This document shows, piece after piece, positions 7,044-10,203 of a stretch of DNA of 10,203 bases. The notes under the pieces were generated by a model. That model had not been told where the DNA came from and searched no databases. It was given only the letters and a program-made list of their open reading frames with translations. Numbering within the stretch: position 1 is the first letter of the stretch; each line of letters starts with the position of its first letter. A program made the translations under genes and the position numbers. The stretch is from Thermoleophilia bacterium (GTDB taxonomy: Bacteria > Actinomycetota > Thermoleophilia > Gaiellales > Gaiellaceae), in contig JACVSB010000039.1 in assembly GCA_014534155.1 (NCBI GenBank), positions 1 through 10,203 on the forward strand, read 5' to 3'.

Positions 7044-7535
7044 CTACTGGCGGGCCCCGTCCTCCCCCGCGCCCGAGTCGACCGGCTCGCGCGAGGCTCC
7101 GTCGCCTGCCTCGCGCGGCTCCGCCTCGCCGACGACGAGGGCCTCGGCGTCACTGTCCGGCTCGGCGACGGCGGCGTCCGCGTCGCTCGCCGGCTCCGCG
7201 ACGGCGACCTCCGCCTCGGTCTCGGCCTCGCTCTCGGCGGCCAGGATCTCGTCGGCTTCCTCCTCCGGCTCCTCGTCGACCGCGGGCGGAAGGACGCTCG
7301 CGATCGCGCGCTTTGCCACCTCGACCTCCACGTCCTCGGCGATCTCGAGCGAGACCCTGTCCGGGTGGACGTCCGTGACGTCGCCGTACAGCCCGCCGAC
7401 GGTGATGACCTCGTCGCCGACCTTCAGCCGCTCGACCAGCTCGTTGTGCCGGCGCTGCTGCGTGCGCTGCGGCCGGATGAGCAGCAGGTACATGAGCGCG
7501 AAGGCCGCGATGAGGACGAAGAGGAAGCCGTCCAT
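7044..7535 (-). CDS. yajC: YajC, preprotein translocase auxiliary subunit, with long acidic tail
   Basis: This 163-residue protein has a single N-terminal membrane helix (about 3-20) followed by the family motif LLIRPQRTQQRRH (18-30) and the conserved small domain LKVGDEVITVGGLYGDV (37-53). YajC joins SecDF in the auxiliary Sec complex and sits directly upstream of secDF here, as in many bacteria. Typical members are about 85-110 residues. This one adds a roughly 80-residue disordered tail (84-163) with about 28 acidic residues and only three arginines, which should face the cytoplasm. The tail contains an imperfect tandem 11-residue repeat (111-121 and 122-132). The ATG at 7535 abuts the tgt stop codon (TAG-ATG) and is served by a canonical Shine-Dalgarno sequence inside the tgt 3' end. 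Confidence 0.95.
   Translation of the reverse strand: MDGFLFVLIAAFALMYLLLIRPQRTQQRRHNELVERLKVGDEVITVGGLYGDVTDVHPDRVSLEIAEDVEVEVAKRAIASVLPPAVDEEPEEEADEILAAESEAETEAEVAVAEPASDADAAVAEPDSDAEALVVGEAEPREAGDGASREPVDSGAGEDGARQ
7140..7205 (-). repeat. Two imperfect 33-bp tandem repeats within yajC
   Basis: Positions 7173-7205 and 7140-7172 encode AVAEPASDADA and AVAEPDSDAEA. The two units differ in two amino acids and at several other codon positions. This points to an old in-frame duplication that lengthened the acidic tail, or to convergent low-complexity drift. Confidence 0.7.
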
Positions 7536-8663
7536 CTAGGGGAGTACCTCCTGGCCGACGGCGCCCGCGCCGAGCCGCTCGAGCACCGCCTCCCGGAAGG
7601 AGCCGAGCTCGTGACGCTCGATCGCGGATCGCGCCCCGGCGGTCAAGTCGAGTAGGAACCGCACGTTGTGCTCGCTCAAAAGTATCAGCCCTAGGAGCTC
7701 GTGTTGCGTCACGAGGTGGCGCACGTACCCTCGCGAGAACCGCGCGCAGGCGCTGCACGCGCACCCCTCGTCCAGCGGCCGCTCGTCCCGAACGAAGCGC
7801 GCGTTCTTCAGGTTCAGGCGCCCCTCCCACGTGAGTGCCGAGCCGGTTCTGCCCAACCTCGTGGGCAGCACGCAGTCGAACATGTCGACGCCGCGCTCGA
7901 CGACGTCGAGGATCCCGACGGGGTCGCCGATCCCCATGAAGTAGCGGGGCCGCTCCGGCGGGAGGAGAGGCGCGGCCCACGCGACGGTGTCCAGCATCGC
8001 CTCGCGGTCCTCGCCCACCGAGAGCCCGCCGAGGGCGTGCCCGTCGAGGGCGAGCGAGGAGATCTCCTCGACGGAGCGCCGGCGCAGGCTCGCGTCGGTC
8101 CCGCCCTGCGTGATCCCGAAGAGAAGCTGGCCCGGCGCGCGCGGCATCGCCGCCTGCCGGCGGGCCCAGGCCGAGGTGCGGGTGACCGCAAGCTCGAGCT
8201 CCCGCCGCGAGGCGGACGCCGGCGGGCACACGTCGAGGCACATGGCCACGTCCGAGCCGAGCCGCTTCTGCACATCGGCGACGCGCTCCGGAGTGAAGCG
8301 AGCGAGCGCGCCGTCGTAGACCGAGCGGAAGGTGACGCCCTCGTCGTCTGCCGCGACGATGGTGTGCCGAAGCGAGAAGACCTGGAATCCGCCGGAGTCC
8401 GTGAGGATCGGGCCGTCCCAGCCCATGAAGCGGTGGAGCCCGCCGAGCTCGGCGACGACGTCGGCGCCGGGACGGAAGGCGACGTGGTAGGCGTTGGCGA
8501 GCACGATGGGGGCGCCGAGCTCGCGCAGGCGCTCCGGGTGGATCCCCTTGACGCTCGCCTTCGTCCCCACCGGCATGAACGCCGGTGTCGCGACGGCGCC
8601 GTGGCCGGTCTCGAGGACGCCCGCGCGAGCCTCGCCGTGGCGTGCCTCGACGGTGAACGTCAC
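7536..8663 (-). CDS. tgt: tRNA-guanine transglycosylase (queuosine biosynthesis)
   Basis: This 375-residue enzyme exchanges guanine 34 in the anticodon of GUN tRNAs for preQ1. The TIM-barrel motifs are present: TDSGGFQVFSL (88-98, Asp89 as the general acid/base residue), QGG (186-188), and FDCVLPTR (262-269) with Asp263 as the expected nucleophile. The zinc site is intact: Cys301, Cys303 and Cys306 in CACSAC, plus His332 in SEHN. The length equals that of typical bacterial Tgt. The frame continues upstream without a stop, but that region is queA read out of frame. The GTG at 8663 gives the right N-terminus and overlaps the queA TGA by 4 nt (GTGA), the standard translational-coupling arrangement. 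The stop codon abuts yajC. Its product is passed to QueA, encoded immediately upstream. Confidence 0.97.
   Translation of the reverse strand: MTFTVEARHGEARAGVLETGHGAVATPAFMPVGTKASVKGIHPERLRELGAPIVLANAYHVAFRPGADVVAELGGLHRFMGWDGPILTDSGGFQVFSLRHTIVAADDEGVTFRSVYDGALARFTPERVADVQKRLGSDVAMCLDVCPPASASRRELELAVTRTSAWARRQAAMPRAPGQLLFGITQGGTDASLRRRSVEEISSLALDGHALGGLSVGEDREAMLDTVAWAAPLLPPERPRYFMGIGDPVGILDVVERGVDMFDCVLPTRLGRTGSALTWEGRLNLKNARFVRDERPLDEGCACSACARFSRGYVRHLVTQHELLGLILLSEHNVRFLLDLTAGARSAIERHELGSFREAVLERLGAGAVGQEVLP
7546..7552 (-). promoter_or_regulatory. Canonical Shine-Dalgarno sequence of yajC
   Basis: AGGAGGT on the minus strand lies 10 nt before the yajC ATG, inside the last codons of tgt. 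It is the best ribosome-binding match in the operon, so yajC can be initiated independently even though its start codon touches the tgt stop. Confidence 0.85.
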
Positions 8664-9598
8664 GTGATCAGCATGGCATCGCCGAAGGAGTAGAAGCGGT
8701 AGCGCTCGGCGACCGCAAGCTCGTACAGCCGCCGCGTCGTCTCGACCCCGGCGAACGCCATGACAAGCGCGAGCGGCGTCGAGCGCGGGAGGTGGAAGTT
8801 CGTGAGGAGCGCGTCGGCGCGCTGGAAGCGGAAGCCCGGCGTCACGAAGAGGTCGGTACGCCCCGCGAGGGGCGCCCCTCGGGCGAGTGACTCGAGGACG
8901 CGCGTCGTCGTCGTCCCCACGGCGAGAACGCGCTCCGCGCCGCGGATTCGCTCCCACGAGGCCTCGTCGACCTCGTAGCGCTCCCCGTGGAGTCCGTGCT
9001 GGTCGAGGCGCTCGGCGGTGAGCGGGCGGAAGGTGTCGAGGCCCACATGGAGCGTGACCCGCTCGACGTCGAGCTGCCCGAGGAGCTCCCGGGTGAAGTG
9101 GAGCCCCGCCGTGGGGGCGGCGGCCGAGCCGGGCTCGTCCGCGTACACGGTCTGGTAGCGGGACGGGTCGGACAACGGCTCGGTGATGTAGGGCGGGAGC
9201 GGCGTGTCGCCGTCCGGCTCGCCGCGGAGCCGGATCCGCCAGCGCCCCTCCCCCCTGCGTTCGACGAGCTCAACCGGTCCCAGCGCCATCCCCGCGCGGA
9301 GACGCCTGGTCGGGCGCGCGAGCGCCTCCCACTCCCCTCCGCCGAGCGGCTCGAGCAGGAGCAGCTCCGCCTCGCCGCCCCCCGGCCGCGGGTAGCGGAG
9401 GCGGGCGGGCAGCACACGGCTGTCGTTCACGACCACGAGCATGTCGCCTGCCTCCTGGACGAGAGCGGGGAAGGCGCGGTGGCGGACCTCCCGCGCCGCG
9501 CGGTCGTAGACGAGGAGGCGGCTCGCGTCGCGGCGCCCGGCCGGGCGCTGCGCGACGAGCTCGGGAGGGAGGTCGTAGTCGAGCTCACGGGTTCTCAT
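8660..9598 (-). CDS. queA: S-adenosylmethionine:tRNA ribosyltransferase-isomerase (queuosine biosynthesis)
   Basis: This 312-residue QueA transfers and isomerises the ribosyl group of S-adenosylmethionine onto preQ1 in tRNA, giving epoxyqueuosine. Family motifs are clear: FDY-type start ELDYDLPPELVAQRPA (5-20), VVVNDSRVLPARL (55-67), PLPPYI, DPSRYQTVYA, GSAAAPTAGLHFT, LHVGLDTFRPL, TNFHLPRSTPLALV and the C-terminal YRFYSFGDAMLI. It is somewhat shorter than the Escherichia coli enzyme (about 356 residues). The motif usually written VGAGTFQPV reads VGLDTFRPL here, a local variant. It is the first gene of the operon; its ATG at 9598 is 32 nt from the divergent gene's GTG. The start has only a weak G-rich sequence upstream. 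Confidence 0.97.
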   Translation of the reverse strand: MRTRELDYDLPPELVAQRPAGRRDASRLLVYDRAAREVRHRAFPALVQEAGDMLVVVNDSRVLPARLRYPRPGGGEAELLLLEPLGGGEWEALARPTRRLRAGMALGPVELVERRGEGRWRIRLRGEPDGDTPLPPYITEPLSDPSRYQTVYADEPGSAAAPTAGLHFTRELLGQLDVERVTLHVGLDTFRPLTAERLDQHGLHGERYEVDEASWERIRGAERVLAVGTTTTRVLESLARGAPLAGRTDLFVTPGFRFQRADALLTNFHLPRSTPLALVMAFAGVETTRRLYELAVAERYRFYSFGDAMLIT

Positions 9599-9613
9599 CG
9601 CCGTCCGATGCGC

Positions 9614-9623
9614 ACGCTAGCGT
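9614..9623. promoter_or_regulatory. Palindrome ACGCTAGCGT, possible shared -10 of divergent promoters
   Basis: This perfect 10-bp palindrome lies in the 32-bp gap between queA and the plus-strand gene. It reads TAGCGT (TANNNT) on both strands. On the plus strand the hexamer 9618-9623 is followed by exactly 7 nt and then the GTG at 9631, fitting leaderless transcription. On the minus strand it would give a short queA leader of about 8 nt. No -35 match is evident on either side, and the short pattern can occur by chance. Confidence 0.35.
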
Positions 9624-9630
9624 CGTCTGC

Positions 9631-10101
9631 GTGGAGTTCCCTTCGCCCGAGCGAGTGCGGCCGCGTCTCGAGGAAGCGCGCTCGCCGCTCGACGGCTCGC
9701 CTACCCGCGAGGCGGTCGTCGCGCGGGCACGCGAGGCGCTCGAGTCCCTCGCCGAGCAGGCGGCCGAGCTCGAGGCCGCAGTCCCGGCACGGCTCGCCGA
9801 CGCCGTGCGCGAGAGCATGCGCAACGAGGTCCTGCCCGTCGGACGCCACGTCGCGGAGCTGCGCGGCCTCGCGAACCAGACGATCCGACGGCTCGAGCGG
9901 CTCGAGCTCGAGTCCGAGGCGGAGCGCCGCGCCCGGGCGGAGGACCTGAACGTCCTGGTCGACCTCGTCGTCGAGGCCTGGCGCGCGCTCGATCGCCGTC
10001 TCGACCGCCTCGAGGGGACGGTGCAGCGGCTCGAGCGCTCGCTCGTGCAGGCGCCGGCCGCCGAGCTCCACGGCCTGCACGCGCGGCGGAGCAGCGCCTA
10101 G
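9631..10101 (+). CDS. Unrecognised coiled-coil protein
   Basis: This 156-residue protein of unknown function is the only plus-strand gene. It has no signal peptide or membrane segment. Most of it is amphipathic helix: about 26-60 (VVARAREALESLAEQAAELE region) and about 71-140, with leucine/hydrophobic heptads in LRGLANQTIRRLERLELE and WRALDRRLDRLEGTVQRL. This pattern argues for the plus strand as the coding one; the overlapping minus-strand frame lacks any domain-like pattern. It starts with GTG, without a ribosome site, at 9631, 7 nt after a TANNNT hexamer, consistent with leaderless expression. It diverges from queA and converges with a histidine kinase gene. The family cannot be named from sequence alone; a structural or scaffold role is only a guess. 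Confidence 0.75.
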   Translation: MEFPSPERVRPRLEEARSPLDGSPTREAVVARAREALESLAEQAAELEAAVPARLADAVRESMRNEVLPVGRHVAELRGLANQTIRRLERLELESEAERRARAEDLNVLVDLVVEAWRALDRRLDRLEGTVQRLERSLVQAPAAELHGLHARRSSA

Positions 10102-10143
10102 CCCTACCGCCGCCCTCCACTCCGTCGCTGTCCAGCCGCGCGG

Positions 10144-10203
10144 TTAGCGGACGGGAAGCCGAAGCTCGAAGCGCGAGCCCTCCCCCGGCCGCGAAGCCAG
10201 CTC
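10144..10203 (-). CDS. Sensor histidine kinase, C-terminal fragment (runs off right edge)
   Basis: The last 19 codons before a TAA at 10144-10146 read ELASRPGEGSRFELRLPVR. The pattern of two separated glycines, then S-R-F and alternating hydrophobic residues ending in LP, is the standard end of the HATPase domain in histidine kinases (the G2-box strand GxGSxFxLxLP). The gene body lies beyond the window. It converges on the coiled-coil gene, with 42 nt between the stops and no obvious hairpin there. Whether it pairs with the response regulator at 1414-2115 cannot be told. Confidence 0.7.
   Translation of the reverse strand, partial: ELASRPGEGSRFELRLPVR

Noticed and set aside
3975..7655. Very long open frame on the plus strand, antisense to secDF and yajC
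   Set aside because: It is a composition artefact of GC-rich codons on the opposite strand. The product is Arg/Glu/Asp/Ala low complexity, while the minus strand encodes full-length SecDF and YajC.
8664..8957. Upstream extension of the tgt frame
   Set aside because: This stretch is queA in another frame. The extension has no Tgt similarity, and the GTG at 8663 gives a normal-length enzyme with coupling to queA.
9595..10080. Minus-strand frame opposite the coiled-coil gene
   Set aside because: It lacks helical heptads or any domain-like pattern and would run over the queA start region. The plus-strand product has a regular coiled-coil pattern.
10102..10143. Possible terminator between the convergent genes
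   Set aside because: No convincing inverted repeat or T-tract can be seen in the 42 bp.

Overview
The window is a gene-dense, very GC-rich stretch (third codon positions almost all G or C) in which nearly every gene reads on the minus strand. It looks like a chromosomal segment of a high-GC actinobacterium. The fused SecDF, the queuosine genes queA and tgt, the CopC-CopD fusion and the arginine/alanine-rich proteins fit a deep-branching class such as Thermoleophilia (Gaiellales/Solirubrobacterales), but the lineage is inferred from protein style and was not tested by a search.

Reading down the minus strand from the right edge: 10144-10203 is the last 19 codons of a sensor histidine kinase running off the window. 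It converges on a short plus-strand gene (9631-10101) for an unrecognised coiled-coil protein. That gene is divergent from the main operon, with only 32 bp between the two start codons. The operon is queA (8660-9598), tgt (7536-8663), yajC (7044-7535), secDF (4293-7028), a phasin-like small helical protein (3926-4309) and an ABC1/UbiB-family kinase-like membrane protein (2246-3916). Junctions are tight throughout: a 4-nt overlap, direct abutment, a 15-nt gap, a 17-nt overlap and a 9-nt gap. A GC-rich perfect palindrome follows ubiB.

The left part is a separate small cluster on the same strand: an OmpR-type response regulator (1414-2115), a histidine-rich multi-pass membrane protein of unknown function (759-1352) and the N-terminal part of a CopC-CopD copper protein (1-709, truncated by the window edge). 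The CopC-CopD reading frame is open to the left edge, so it is easily missed when ORFs are required to have a stop codon.

The queA-tgt-yajC-secDF order is a widely conserved housekeeping arrangement: queuosine modification of tRNA plus the auxiliary part of the Sec translocon. The attached phasin-like/UbiB pair and the regulator/His-rich membrane protein/CopCD cluster are the less standard parts. I see no mobile element, CRISPR array, rRNA or tRNA. The most interesting items are the CopC-linked His-rich membrane protein, the near-fusion of the phasin-like protein to UbiB, the oppositely charged cytosolic tails of YajC and SecDF, and two putative leaderless start sites with identical spacing. 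None of these amounts to a clearly new system on sequence evidence alone.
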